A stretch of DNA of 64,000 nt from Galeruca laticollis (Eukaryota; Arthropoda; Insecta; Coleoptera; Chrysomelidae), in contig OY998175.1 in NCBI GenBank assembly GCA_963921935.1, positions 171,651,262 to 171,715,261 on the forward strand. The letters are read 5' to 3'. Below, one piece after another: positions 48,831 to 60,429 of this stretch. A program made the position numbers and the translations under genes. Positions within the stretch are counted from its first letter, which is position 1. Every line of letters starts with the position of its first letter. The notes beneath the pieces were generated by a model. The model ran no database searches and was not told the DNA's origin. It saw nothing but the letters and a program-made list of their open reading frames with translations.

Positions 48831-50075
48831 AGATGGGTTTATACAGAAAATAAAATATAAAGTTGACCTTATGGAAAATCTAAATAGCGTTTATACAGGA
48901 AATAACAAATAAGAGATAAAATAAAAGTTGGCCAACTTTTATCTTCGATATTTTATTTTATCTGAAAATGAATGTGCGCAATCGTAAGATTATTGATTAT
49001 TGCATGTTTGATATTATCTGTGGTTTGGTACACATAACCTTACTTTTAATACGTACTTTTGTCGTTTGTTATTAGGAAGAAAATAATAAAATGAACTGTC
49101 TCGAGTCTCGACCCTTACTTGGTGGAATCTACTCATATTAGTGTTTTAAATGAAACTCGCGGTTTCTAGTTAATTCCACAATATAATAAAAATTGTTGAA
49201 AATTCTAAAAAATTGACAATTGTTTCGATAAATCAATATCATCGTCAGAATGACAGAAGTTACATTTCATTTGATGCCTACCTGATGTTTAGTAGTTATT
49301 TTTGGCTAGACTAAGAAGTGACCTACCTTGTGTTAATATATGTTAATAGAAAAAAAAGATGTGATATTACAAATATTGAAGCTTAGATATTATTAGCCCT
49401 ATGGTGATATCCTGGATATCATTTTTCCAATTAAGATCAGTATAACTGTGCAATGAAAACCAGGAAAACTATATCTGCTGATCTTTACAATTCAACAGAA
49501 ACAGAACAAAACCTCAAAATATGGAATGGAAGGGTACGAAATATCGATATTTTTTCGAAAATAATCGAAAAGTTTCTTAAATATTTTTAATTCCGATACT
49601 ATCGATGCTTTCGCTTAATCGAGCTGTTTCCTTTGATCTTTGATCACAAATAAAAATTGTCTTATATTATCTGTGATTTGATACTACAGTCTGTATATAT
49701 TTTTCTTTGTGTGTGAAGGCTTTATTTCCATTGATGGTTTGTTAAATTCCGATAATTTTGATACAGTTCCTAAGTAATCACTCTTTGAATAATATATCGA
49801 TATATTGAAATATCGATATTTTGTATTATCCATATATCGAAACTGTTGAATAATATAGATATGATATATCAATGTTTTTCTTCCCATTCTCAACTAAAGA
49901 CCGATAACTTTGACACACATTTTTTTTATGTTCCGTGTATTTGACGAGTGACAAACAATTATTTTATTTGTCTGTATAAACCTTAGAACATAACTACTTT
50001 ATGTTCTAAGGTATAAACCGAACAAACTTTTCTTATTTCTTTCTATTTTATTTTATTTGCTGTATAAACCCAACT
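48831..50075. mobile_element. TATACAG-family MITE, copy A
   Basis: AGATGGGTTTATACAG at the left pairs with CTGTATAAACCCAACT at the right; both are followed inward by AAATAAAATA runs. It shares these termini with the larger element 52630-58014. It carries scar g. About 1.2 kb, non-coding. Confidence 0.75.
49982..50010. other. 29-bp palindromic insertion with 8-bp duplication (scar g)
   Basis: Arms CTTAGAACATAA/TTATGTTCTAAG, loop CTACT. GTATAAAC is duplicated at 49974-49981 and 50011-50018. Confidence 0.92.
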
Positions 50076-50399
50076 AGGATCTATGGACTACTAATTGTAT
50101 ATTCGGTTTGACTCCTCTACTGTGGTCGCCATGTTGAGCTAATTTTAAGTTGACCGGCCCGAGTCACGTGATTCGTGCAGGACCGGTTTAAACAATAAAT
50201 CAGAAATCATTTAAATATGAAACGGTGAGAGAAAAAAGTATACCTACATTATTATTTATACTGCGTATTGTGTATATACCTAAGTTGGGATTATGAAAAG
50301 CCTTTTCATAAATTTTAAGGAGTGTTTATTTATAAATTATATTATTATATAGTCTTATTCAAATTCAATTAATCAGGAAATAAATAAAATAACCGTTAA

Positions 50400-52370
50400 T
50401 TTTAATTTAATTTAATTACGGTCAATCCCAATTCACATTAATACAATATGGAAATATAAAAAAATGCTACAATAACAAAAAAAGAAAAATATGTAAAACT
50501 AGAAGAAGATAGAACAATTGACACATGCATTAAACTTATCTATAAAACAAAAGGAAAAACCTAAAAAGTATAGTATAAATCACTAGAAAAAAGCAAATAA
50601 AGTAAGAGCAGTGATAACACATCAAACCAGCAATAAAAGATGTACGCTCTAAAGTGGAAGCTCCAGCAAATGTTTTTTAAACTTGAAAGTGGACACATCA
50701 AAAACTAAAATTCCATCGACATAATTTGCTAATCTAAGTGTCCTAGGTAGAAAACTATTCATTGCATAGTTGTACCTACGAAATGCGACATGAAGCGTTT
50801 GTAACTGCCTAGAAAGACGAGAAGGGACAACTAAATATATTTTACAGAGAAGCTTGGGACTATCACAAATACCATTTACTATGTTGAACAGCTGTATCAG
50901 ATAGCATTGATGTTAGTAAAATCAGAAGTGGTTCTCTTTATAAAACCTAACATCTTCATAGACTTTTGAACAACAGTGGTAACATGATCCATGCCGCTAA
51001 TCACACTAAAACATGTCAGGTGGTCATCAACAAATAACAAGGCTTTGCTACCTTGAAAACAATGCATTATATCATTAATAAATATGTTAAATAATAATGG
51101 TCCTAAATGAGACCCTTGGGGAACTCCAGAGGTTACTGGAAAAGTATGAGAATGTTCATGCGTAACTCTGACCATTTGTAAACTACTCGTAAGATAATCA
51201 CTTAGCCATTGTAATACAAGACTGTCAACACCATAATGAAAAAGTTTATGTAGCAAGAGCTCATGATTAACCCTGTCAAAAGCTTTAGAGAAATCAGTGT
51301 ACACAGAATCAATCTGCAGTCTCCCTTCCAAACCATCAGACAAAAAGTCAACATATGTGAGTAAACCCAATTCTGCAGACCTTTTAGAAGTGAAGCCAAA
51401 TTGTTGTGATGTCATAATACTCGAACAGTCATAGGTGAGATATTCTAAAATAATACTCTCAAAGACTTTGGGAATTATGCTAAGGATTGATATAGGACGA
51501 TAGTTTAAGATGTCTGATTTTCTACCCAATATATACACTGGAGTGACGTATGAAGTTTTCCAATGATCTGGAAATTCGCCTGTAACAAGAGACTCATATA
51601 TGAAAGAGCGGACGAGATAAAAGGAAGCTAAATTCCCTAAGAATGGAAGGTATTCCGTCAGGACCAGGGCGTTTTTTAATATCAAATTTAGATAACTTTG
51701 CATAGATGTTCGAAGCCAGAGGTTGATTTGAATAAACTGATGAGAAATGTTTAGCAAATAGATTTGCAATATCATTCCCGTTACCAGCAGTAAGGTGGTC
51801 CCCAAGAGTCATTTCAGAAGGTATAGTGTTATTCACCCTCCTACTGTTTACAAACTTCCAAAAAATTTAACATTATCTATAACACATTTTTCAGTATATT
51901 TTACATAATTTCGGTAGCACTCTCGTGATAAAAGTTTACACTGAGCCCTTAATCTACTAAATTCCATTTAGTTCACAGGACACCTAGTAATTTTGTGAGC
52001 CACTTCTTTCTCGCACAAATGCCTCTTCAACTCCGGAGTATACCAACATGGAAACCTCTTCTTGCAAACCTTTTTCAGCGGAACAAAGCAAACAGTCAAT
52101 TGATTCCAAGGAAAGGCGCATTGCTTCATAATTTGCACGATTAAAATCGTAGTTTTTGCCTCCTGCTTATTTTTCTGCAAATTTTTAGTTTGTTTCTGCA
52201 TACTCTTAATTGCCTCTTCAAAAAGCGAATCTTCTCTCTCAATTTTACATTGGTATCTTCTGTGGAAGGTTTGCTGAAAATAGAACATTTCTTTAGACTA
52301 GTTATACTTTGTACTAAGGCATTATACAAATGCTACGTAAAATTTATATAAAGAAAATACATTTTACATT
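50400..52370 (-). pseudogene. Jockey/CR1-like retrotransposon fragment
   Basis: Minus-strand frames give a linker with CWYTPELKRHL, GDHLTAG, FAKHFSSVY, RPGPDGIPS, then RT motifs YRPISILSIIPKVFE, QQFGFTSKRS, YTDFSKAFDRVNH, SGVPQGSHLGPLLFNIFINDI and LLFVDDHLT (Val in place of the usual Ala). The segment after the catalytic box is shortened and the frame ends at 50897; a 3' part with an AT-rich tail reaches about 50400. Endonuclease is absent. Several shifts near 51600 and 51850. Confidence 0.85.
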
Positions 52371-53197
52371 TTGATTTTAAAGAAAAATTGATATTAAACT
52401 TACCAATATGGATGAAAGAATTGTACCATCCGTACTAACACATTGACACATGTGGATGATCATATTTTCGGCTATCCGTGAAACGCACACGTACGTCCGC
52501 GATCACGGATGCATGTGGGTCCAGCCTAAGTCCGTGGCAATTAGGCAATCCAACGACCTGTCAAAATAAATTCAATATGGCGGTGACGGTCAAATAAATA
52601 ACAAAGTTACTGTAGAGTGTGATTGTTTAAAGGTGAGATTATACAGCAAATAAAATAAAATAAGGAACTAATTAAAATAAGTTAAGAAATAAGGACAGAA
52701 AACATTGGTTATACAGATAACTAAAGTAAAATAAGAAGTAAGAGTAAGCCAATCAAATTGCGGCTTTATTGACGATGATTTTGTTTGTGTTTTGTGGAAG
52801 CTTAAGAAATTCCACTTTTTGTTTTAACTACATGCCCTTTTGCAAATTCCAACAAATTTTTATACACATTAAATTTTTTTTCCTATTCATGGGTCGAACT
52901 TTAAAACGTCTATTTTTTTTCTATCTAATAAAGCTACAGCCGCAGTGCCTGCCATCAACAACAGCATTGCCCCCAGCTTAATATTTCAATCATCCATCTC
53001 TGTCGCAAGAAAATGTCAATCAATCTTCTTCTTCTTCTTCTTTGACTTTTTTTGGGTTCAATCCTTATGGATTATTTGCCCAGATAGCACTCTTCTTTTT
53101 TCTTATTCTCTGCAAAGAGTTACGCTTTCGCGTGTCTGGTCATCGACCATAACTCCTCCCAGCCTTGAAATTTAAAATTTTAGTTATTTTTTTTTTA

Positions 53198-56100
53198 TTA
53201 CATTTTATATCCTAGTCTTTTAAGGAAGCTACAGATTATTGAAGCACTACTTGCGCTAGGGTTACTAAGCATGCATTCTAAGTTTAGCACAGATTGAGAA
53301 GGTTGTAAGCATTGAAGCATTTCAAAGTAGAATTTATCTCGCACAGGTCTGTTAATATTGCACTCTAATAGTATGTGTTGGAGATTTCCAATTTTACCAC
53401 ATTCACATAAGGGGGACTCACTAACTCCAATTTTGTTTAGATGTTGTTGTGTACAGCAATGTCCTATTCTCATTCTACAAATTGTGGATATTTTTTGTCT
53501 GTCCAGATTTATTTCATAGAACCATGGTTTAGAAGGTAGTTTATTCATTAGGTTAAATAATTGTTTTCCTTTTATTTTGCTGATTTCTTTCCATTCCTCT
53601 TCCCAAAGTAGCTTGATATCATTTTTGATGTTTGGTAGTATGTCTTTATATTCTACTAGTTTAAATGTGATTTCGTCTTTTGTTAAACTTTCTTTGGCAA
53701 GTTTATCAGCAATTTCGTTGCCTTTGATACCTGTGTGGCTTGGTATCCATCCTAGTTCAATTATAATGTTTTCCTTATATGCAGTCCAAATTGTATGTCT
53801 AGCCTTTAATTGTATAGAGTCTGCTGCGTACAGTAGTCCTCTTTTTTGTATTTTCTGGATGGCGCTATGGGAATCTGAAAGTATCAGTGCTTTGGGGATT
53901 TGTTTTTGTAAGATCCTTTCAGCGGCCACTGCAATAGCGAGCATTTCTGCAGAACAAATACTGTGATCGTTAGCAATTCTTGATGCCACTTTAAATTGGC
54001 TTCCTTATGGTCATTATATATTCCTATTCCTGTTCTGTTTAGTTTGTTTTTGGATCCATCTGTGTAGAAGATTTGACTGTTGTTTCTTTCTTCAGATATT
54101 GTTGCAAGGAAGGTCAGGTTGTTGGGAGAGTGTTTATTCAGCCCTAAAGATACAATGGGTATATTATAAAATTGGGATTCATATTCTGACAGGAAGCATG
54201 GCAGGTTTTCGAATTTTTTGATATACAACTAATGCTTTATCTAGCCCTTCTAAAATTGGAAAGTTGATATAATTTTTTATTTGGTGCTGATTTTTATATA
54301 GGTTTAGTAGGGATTTAAAAATTGTACTATTAGTTAATGAACTATGTTTGAGAATGTATTTCTCGGCAAGCCAAATTCTTCTCCATTTGAGAGGAAGTTC
54401 TCCCGTTTCTGCTAAAAGTGAGGGTATGGGTGAACTTTTCATTGCGCCCAGTATGATTCTCAAAGCCCTATATTGTACCCTGTCTAGACGGTTTAAATTT
54501 TGCTGTGAGGTGTTGAATGTTAAAATCATTCCAAAATCCAAGTGTGACCTTACTAGTCCTTTATATATCATCATTAAAACTTTCGGATCAGCTCCCCACC
54601 AGGTGCCTGATATTGACCTCATAATGTCTATACCCTTTTGTGCCTTGGCAGTTATGTTATCGATGTGGTTGACGAGTTTCATTTTCTCATCTAGTACCAC
54701 TCCTAGGTATTTAGATTTTTTCTCGTATCGAATGGTGTCATTATTATATCTCAGTTCTGGTAATATTTGTTTGATTTTTCTTTGGCTGTATGCTACTGCA
54801 TGTGATTTCTCAATTGAAAGTTCTAGATAGTGTTCTTTCATCCAGCATTCAAGATTTTGGAGTGTTTCATTTATGGATCTTCCCATATCGGTCATTTTTT
54901 TCCTTCTGTGATCAAAATTATGTCGTCTGCATACGCCAACATTTTAACGCCGTTAGCTACCAAGTTGAAAATGTCGTTTGTATATATATTGTATAACAAA
55001 GGACTTAGTGATGACCCCTGTGGCAATCCTTTGGTTAGCTCTCCTTTTTTTGAGTATGTTTTTGAGATGTTGTCTCGAATGATAATTTTTCTTGAAAATA
55101 ACCTGTTAATTACATTTATGACTTCCTGTGATATTTTAATTTTAGATAATTTATTGGTTAAAATGGGTATCCTAACATTGTCATATGCGGCTTTAATATC
55201 TAGGTAAACTATAATTACGGTGTTATTATTTTTAAAGGCATTAATTATTCTATTTTGAACTATAATTAGATTGTCTGTGATTCCGCGGCCTTTTCTAAAA
55301 CCTGTTTGATTTTCGCTTATAATTCCCTCTGATTCGACTTTAAATTCAATTCTGTTTTTAATCAAATTTTCAAATGTTTTCATCACACAGGATTGTAGTG
55401 CTATGAATCTATAGTTGAATAATTGTGAGGGATCTTTGTAGGGTTTCAGAATAGGGCAAATTATTTGTATTTCCCAATCTTTTGGTATTGGGTCCCCAAA
55501 TAGTATACCATTGAAATGTTTTAGTAATTGAATTTTCATAATTTTAGGCAAAAATTTCAGTTGTGAGTAGGTGATTGCGTCAGCACCAGGGGCAGTGTCT
55601 TTGCTTCTGAGATTTAGAGTTGTGTTTAGCTCGTCGATTGAGAAGGGGATTTGTTCTTTTACATCTGAATTTAGAGTAATATTTGGAATGAAATTGATAT
55701 CTGGGATTGTCATAATGTCAACAAAGTTGTCTAAGTTATTCTCAATAAAGTTGTTCTTGCACTGGTTAGTGTTTACATTATTAAATCTTTTTATTATTCT
55801 CTACGTTTTACTTAGATTGCTATCTCTATTTAGACCTGCACAAAAGTTTCTGAAGCTAGTTCTTTTTTATTTCTTAGTATCTTTTTTGTTAGCGCTATTG
55901 TTCTGTTCATATTTATATAGTTAGTGATAGAGCTGTCTTGTAAGTATTTCTGGATGGCCATCCTTCGGTTTTTAACTAGAATCGAGCATTCTTCATCCCA
56001 CCATATAGTAGGTTGTTTATTTACTTTGTTCATTTTGTAGCCCTTTTTTGGCGTTAAAGTATATGTGGCTTTATCAATTGTATTAATGATATTCTCATAT

Positions 56101-56807
56101 GAGGTGTCACTAGTTTGTTGAGCTATCTGTTGACATAATGATTCATATTTTCTCCAATCTATTTTTTTTGTATTGTATGCCTGTGTTTTTATACCATGTG
56201 TATTAGGATATGTACTGTTGTGATTGTGTATTTCCATATTTGTCTCCCTGAATTTTACAATGATAGGAAAATGATCACTATTACCCTTATCCAGGGGAAG
56301 AGTGGTCCATTCGCCCATTAAGCCTAATTGAGATGTGCAGAATGTTAAGTCCGTAATGCTTATTGCTTGTCCCGGAAGGCTGATTCTTGTGGCTGATCCA
56401 TCGTTCATGCAAATAAAGTTTTCGTCCAGCAACACTTCTACAAGAAGTTTTCCATTGTGATCATTTTTATTGTTGCCCCGTACTAAATTTTTTGAATTGA
56501 AATCCCCTCCTATTATTATGTTTTCAATATTATCTCTATTCTGACATATTTCCTTCAAAAATAATTTATTAAGTTTTACATTATTTGGGTTGTAAATATT
56601 TATGATAAGGTGATTCGTTATTTTAATACTTTGAATTTGGATTCCATTTGGTTTATTTCTTAGATTGAGATGATACAGTGAAGCTGTTATATTATGTTTA
56701 GTTAATATAGCTATACCATTATGACCTTCCATTGAATCTATTCTAAATATATTATAATTTTTAATTTTCCATGTTCTGTTATGTTTTAAAAATGTTTCTT
56801 GTAACAT
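53198..56807 (-). pseudogene. ORF2 of the I-clade element: endonuclease, RT, RNase H
   Basis: Endonuclease frame 56807-55830: MLQETFLK, IIGGDFNSKN, GNSDHFPIIV. RT frames 55713-54892 and 54895-54179: PGADAITYSQL, FRKGRGITDNL, VYLDIKAAYDNV, GLPQGSSLSPLLYN, AYADDIILI (catalytic Asp pair intact), then WWGADPKVLMMIYKGLVRS of the I-group thumb. RNase H frames 54228-53884 and 53989-53198: FYTDGSK, SAEMLAI, SDSHSAI, WIPSHTGIKGNEIADKLA. Frameshifts near 55800, 54895, 54200 and 53990, at least two in homopolymers. All catalytic motifs survive, so inactivation is recent. Confidence 0.9.
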
Positions 56808-57065
56808 GACAATGTCAGGATTTTCCCTATGTATTAAAATTTCTAAGTTGTGGCTATTAGAGTTTGTACTTCGGATGTTCCATTGTAGGATTTTGAATGT
56901 GATGTGAAATTAATTTAGTACGTTTCCATGTCATCTGAAATGGAGCCTGTTCTTTGTATAGGGCTTTGAGAATTTGGGGTTTTATTCAGTGTTACTCCTC
57001 TTTTTTCAAGTGCAGAGTTGAGGGTTTGAGAATAACTGATGAGTTCTTCTACTGGGGTGTCTGGG

Positions 57066-57530
57066 TTAGAAAAGTAGTCTAACTTCTAAGACTTTATATA
57101 CATTTTCAGATTCTTCATTTGATTTTTTTATGACCTCTTCTTCAGAGATGTTAACTCCTACACCTTTTACGACTCCTTTACAGGATATTAACGTAGCCGG
57201 AATAAAAGTTTTATATCCCAGTTTTGCTATTGACTCATTGTTTTTTAAATTGTTAGCTTCAGTTGGTGTTTTGAAAGTGATAGCAACTCTGTTTTTGCCC
57301 TTTTTTTCTATGTTTTTTATTCCTTCAATATGTTTTTCATGTAATAATTTGCCTAATTCTACTGGGTGTAGGTTACCTACATTATGTTCTGAGTGCTGCA
57401 TTATAATCTTAAATGGGCCTGTATCATATTTGTTATATTGTAGGTCTTGTAGAACTGATTTTCTTCTTGAACTTGAGTTTGGTCCCCCTTGAGAGTTGGG
57501 TGGATCATGTCCACCCGATAGTTCTGCCAT
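57066..57530 (-). pseudogene. ORF1 (gag-like) of the I-clade element, truncated
   Basis: 154 residues. The N-terminus GGHDPPNSQGG is followed by an RRM-like nucleic-acid-binding region (GPFKIIMQHS, KNRVAITFKTPTEANN, YKTFIPATLISCKGVVKGV). No CCHC zinc knuckles follow and the frame ends after KVLEVR, so the knuckle-bearing part is deleted at about 57070. A serine/threonine-rich stub continues in another frame to about 56925. Confidence 0.8.
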
Positions 57531-58019
57531 GTGGTTGTGGTTTGTCGATTTACACTATTTAGCTACTTTTTCGTGAAACTATTGTACTCTACCTGTTTTA
57601 TTTTTAATTTAGATAAGATATTATTGTGATTTATTGATAATTTACAGAGGATGCTTATTATATTCTGAGATTAATTTATAACACCCGAACACTCTGACAG
57701 CTCGGCTTGGAATGTTTGTCAATCAATGTAAACAAATAAATATAATATTTTTAGGTTACATGTTAGATAAGAATAATTGGAAACTCAGAACATTTAGAAC
57801 AGAAATATCTGGGTCATGCGCATTATTGGTTTCCAAACAAATTAAAATAAAATAAGACAAAAAGATAAAAGTTGGCCATCTTTTGTACTAATTCTTATTT
57901 CCTAATTTACCTTATTTCTTGTATAAACCCTTTCACAGAGATGCGTATGTTCATCTTTATTATTTTAATTTATTTTATTCCTTATTTTATTTTATTTGCT
58001 GTATAATCCCACCTTTACC

Positions 58020-58520
58020 CACGTTAAATCGATTTTCTTTCTGTTTATTGGCTGTAAATTGTGGTTTTTAAATATTGTATTGTTTGTCTTCGATATGTAT
58101 TATAGTTGGTTGTGGAAGCCGTTCTAATCGTGGTGAAGTTTCGTTTTGTTCCCGCAGAGACAAAACGCAGGTTTCTAACGAAGAAAAACGTTTTGACCAA
58201 ACTTCGCAGGGCTGCATGGATTGCAGCAATAAAGAGAGACGGTTAGACCGAATCTATATTGAAACACCAGAAAGTTTGCTGTAGACACTTTATAACTGGT
58301 AGGCTTCTTATCAAATATATCAACTCTACTCTACTAGCTCCTAGTTTACGTAGTTTGTACTCAAGTAGGTATTAACTCATTTTAGGCAAACTTGCTGTCC
58401 TCGAAGATAAAGAACACCCTGACTTGGTACCATCTCAATATGGGACATGTGTCTCAGAAAGTAAAAAAAAGGGCTGCAGATGTTGACCGATAGAATCATA
58501 GAGATAAAAGGACAAAATTG
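58020..58520 (+). pseudogene. THAP-domain fossil, element copy 2
   Basis: Frame SSICIIVGCGSRSNRGEVSF preserves the first Cys pair uninterrupted (no scar f here); the same one-base break as in copy 1 precedes FVPAETKRRF, showing the lesion predates duplication. The second exon (58386-58510) keeps KLAVLEDKEHPDLVPSQ. A small later exon, MDIDEMPQQFQDDQIEF (58754-58805), is shared by both copies. Confidence 0.75.
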
Positions 58521-59298
58521 AGGTAGAAAATAATTAATAGTAGTCCTTTTTTATGTAAATTGTCTCAAGAGCTAAATGACAATTGATTGGGATATGTGTA
58601 ACTGATCGTCCTTGTCAAGAAAAGATACTCGATGAGCATGTTTTGCACACTTTATTTTGATAAAAAGAATGTTAATTTTTAGTAATAGTACTGTTAAGTT
58701 ATGTATTGATAGTTGCTGAAAATTGTTATAATTAAATACTTTGTCAACAGGTCATGGATATTGATGAAATGCCTCAACAGTTCCAGGATGATCAAATTGA
58801 ATTCATGAAGATGGTATGGTGTCTATGATGCTTAAGTATTTATGTTTTAGTTTTGAAGCTAAACATTTAGTAAATATTACTTTGCAACTTTTATTATTTC
58901 TCAACATTTGATGAATGTTTTATTTTGATTTGTACTTAAATTGGTAATAATTCTTGTCTCTTCATAGGTAATACATATAACGTTTATGTACTAAGTGTTA
59001 TTATAGTAATATATGTTACACTTTAGTAACAATAAAAAACGAAACCCTTATATAACAGTTTATTTTTTCCAAAAACAAAATAAAATAAAAAAAAAACCCA
59101 AAGGTTATAGAAACAATTTCACAAGACAACATCAACAAAAAATAATCAATTTATAAACTCATTACATAACTCCAAATGCATATATAATTCCTTACAATTA
59201 ATGAAAGGCTAACTTAGTTCTACATTTATTTACAATAAATAAAATACAACACTGATTTAATAGCAGGAGGTTACACATAATATATCTATTAGCTAAAC

Positions 59299-59316
59299 CA
59301 TGATATTGTATCATGC
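59299..59316. other. 18-bp palindromic insertion with 8-bp duplication (scar h)
   Basis: Arms CATGATA/TATCATG plus one C. AGCTAAAC is duplicated at 59291-59298 and 59317-59324; copy 1 has it once at 48597-48604. Confidence 0.92.
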
Positions 59317-59560
59317 AGCTAAACTATTCTCCAACATCTGGATTTTACACTAAAAACTATGTAAAATAAGCACTCTTCATCTTAAAATAGGAAAATTGTC
59401 CTTCTCAAACACTACAAAACCCCACAAAATAAAAAGTAAACCGTTTTATAAGTATAAAACTCTGCAGCTTTTTAAACATAAATGAATGTACTGAATCCAA
59501 TGTTTGACTTTCGCCGCCATATCGACAGCTAAAAAGTCACGTGGTTTGGATTGCCTAATA

Positions 59561-59583
59561 CACGGACTTATCGTAAGTCCGTG
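59561..59583. other. 23-bp palindromic insertion with 8-bp duplication (scar i)
   Basis: Arms CACGGACTTA/TAAGTCCGTG, loop TCG. GCCTAATA is duplicated at 59553-59560 and 59584-59591. Same arms as scar c and as the termini of 48821-52536. Confidence 0.93.
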
Positions 59584-60137
59584 GCCTAATATAATAAATA
59601 GGTTTAGAGTGCGGCCTCATGAAGGCGCTCGACGCTAGTTTGCTGCGAAAAATTTGGTCACTTGGTATGTAATGTACCGACAATACGACAAAGCTGAAAA
59701 TTGTTGAGCTTTGTCACTGGAAGAGGAGAGATACAAGTCGTAATATGTGTGCTGCAACTTTGTTGATTGATTGATATAAAAAATAGATTCAGGCCAAGTA
59801 AATGTTTTAAAAGATTTAATTAATCAGTAAAGTATGGAAATATATGTTTGAACCGGTAATTTTGTTTCTACGCTGTCGTCAAACTTGGAATCGTTTTTTA
59901 ATGATAAAATTCGTTGTATTATTTTCTTCCTTTGTAATAATATGCTTACGTATGGATATCACGTCTATATCAGCTGAATAATCATTTAGTTTGTGGTTTT
60001 ACCAGATCGTATAATTTTATGATTATTTCATGTCATTGGTCTCATGGTTTCAATCTAAAAAAAAATCAATTTTCAGCGATTTCTAGTGGTGTGATTCAGG
60101 CTTTCTACCCTCCATATCTAGACTGTGTAATCCTGTT

Positions 60138-60166
60138 CATAGAAATTGTAATATATTATTTCTATG
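60138..60166. other. 29-bp palindromic insertion, decayed duplication (scar j)
   Basis: Arms CATAGAAAT/ATTTCTATG, 11-nt loop. Flanks ATCCTGTT (60130-60137) and AATCTGTT (60167-60174) match at 6 of 8. Confidence 0.6.
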
Positions 60167-60223
60167 AATCTGTTATGCATAATGCACTAGATCTGCTACT
60201 TACCAGTTTTCCTTTATTATAAC

Positions 60224-60250
60224 CACTGAACTTTGGTTTTTAGTTCAGTG
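60224..60250. other. 27-bp palindromic insertion with 8-bp duplication (scar k)
   Basis: Arms CACTGAACT/AGTTCAGTG, 9-nt loop. ATTATAAC at 60216-60223 and 60251-60258. Confidence 0.9.
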
Positions 60251-60388
60251 ATTATAACTAGTTTAGGAATATGAGAGTATTTTGAAAAATACTCTTTTAT
60301 ACGAAGTAGAGCCTTGTATCTGAATTAATTTTATTTTTAAATTCAAGCATCACTGTTTTATGTTTTCATTATTTCCGAATATCGGACC

Positions 60389-60413
60389 CATAGAGATAGA
60401 AAAGATCTCTATG
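60389..60413. other. 25-bp palindromic insertion with 8-bp duplication (scar l)
   Basis: Arms CATAGAGAT/ATCTCTATG, 7-nt loop. ATCGGACC at 60381-60388 and 60414-60421. Confidence 0.92.
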
Positions 60414-60429
60414 ATCGGACCATAGATGT

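Larger units (their letters stand above)
48821..52536. mobile_element. Element with CACGGACTTAGG termini and 8-bp duplication
   Basis: Left end CCCGGACTTA, right end CCTAAGTCCGTG (complement CACGGACTTAGG). GCAATTAG is duplicated perfectly at 48813-48820 and 52537-52544. The left terminus is itself split after CTTA by the MITE 48831-50075; the sequence resuming at 50076 (AGGATCTATGG) completes it. Also contains a Jockey/CR1-like fragment. No transposase is seen, so it is non-autonomous. Its terminus is the arm of scars c and i. Confidence 0.85.
53025..57716 (-). mobile_element. Full-length I-clade non-LTR retrotransposon
   Basis: A 4692-bp insertion with an 11-bp duplication TGTCAATCAAT at 53014-53024 and 57717-57727. 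On the minus strand it has a 5' region, ORF1, ORF2 (endonuclease, RT, RNase H), and ends in a GAA-repeat tail (53025-53043 as CTTCTTCTT), the simple-repeat 3' end typical of the I group. Confidence 0.92.
52630..58014. mobile_element. TATACAG-family TIR element, copy B, with nested retrotransposon
   Basis: Termini AGGTGAGATTATACAGCAAA and the inverted TTTGCTGTATAATCCCACCT continue as about 38-bp inverted repeats (AAATAAAATAAGGAA). TTA on both sides (52627-52629, 58015-58017) fits a Harbinger-like 3-bp duplication. Element DNA is 52630-53024 plus 57717-58014; the rest is an inserted I-clade retrotransposon. Confidence 0.85.
52541..59557. mobile_element. THAP-bearing TIR element, copy 2 (multiply interrupted)
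   Basis: Left TTAGGCAATCCAACGACC, right GGATTGCCTAA; the body 58018-59557 matches copy 1 (47140-48782) at high identity, with deletions and scars h and i. It is interrupted after GATTGTTTA (52629) by the element 52630-58014. Confidence 0.75.

Noticed and set aside
52494..52536. CACGGA...TCCGTG as a separate scar
   Set aside because: No adjacent duplication; the right half is the true terminus of the 48821-52536 element, whose duplication lies 3.7 kb away.
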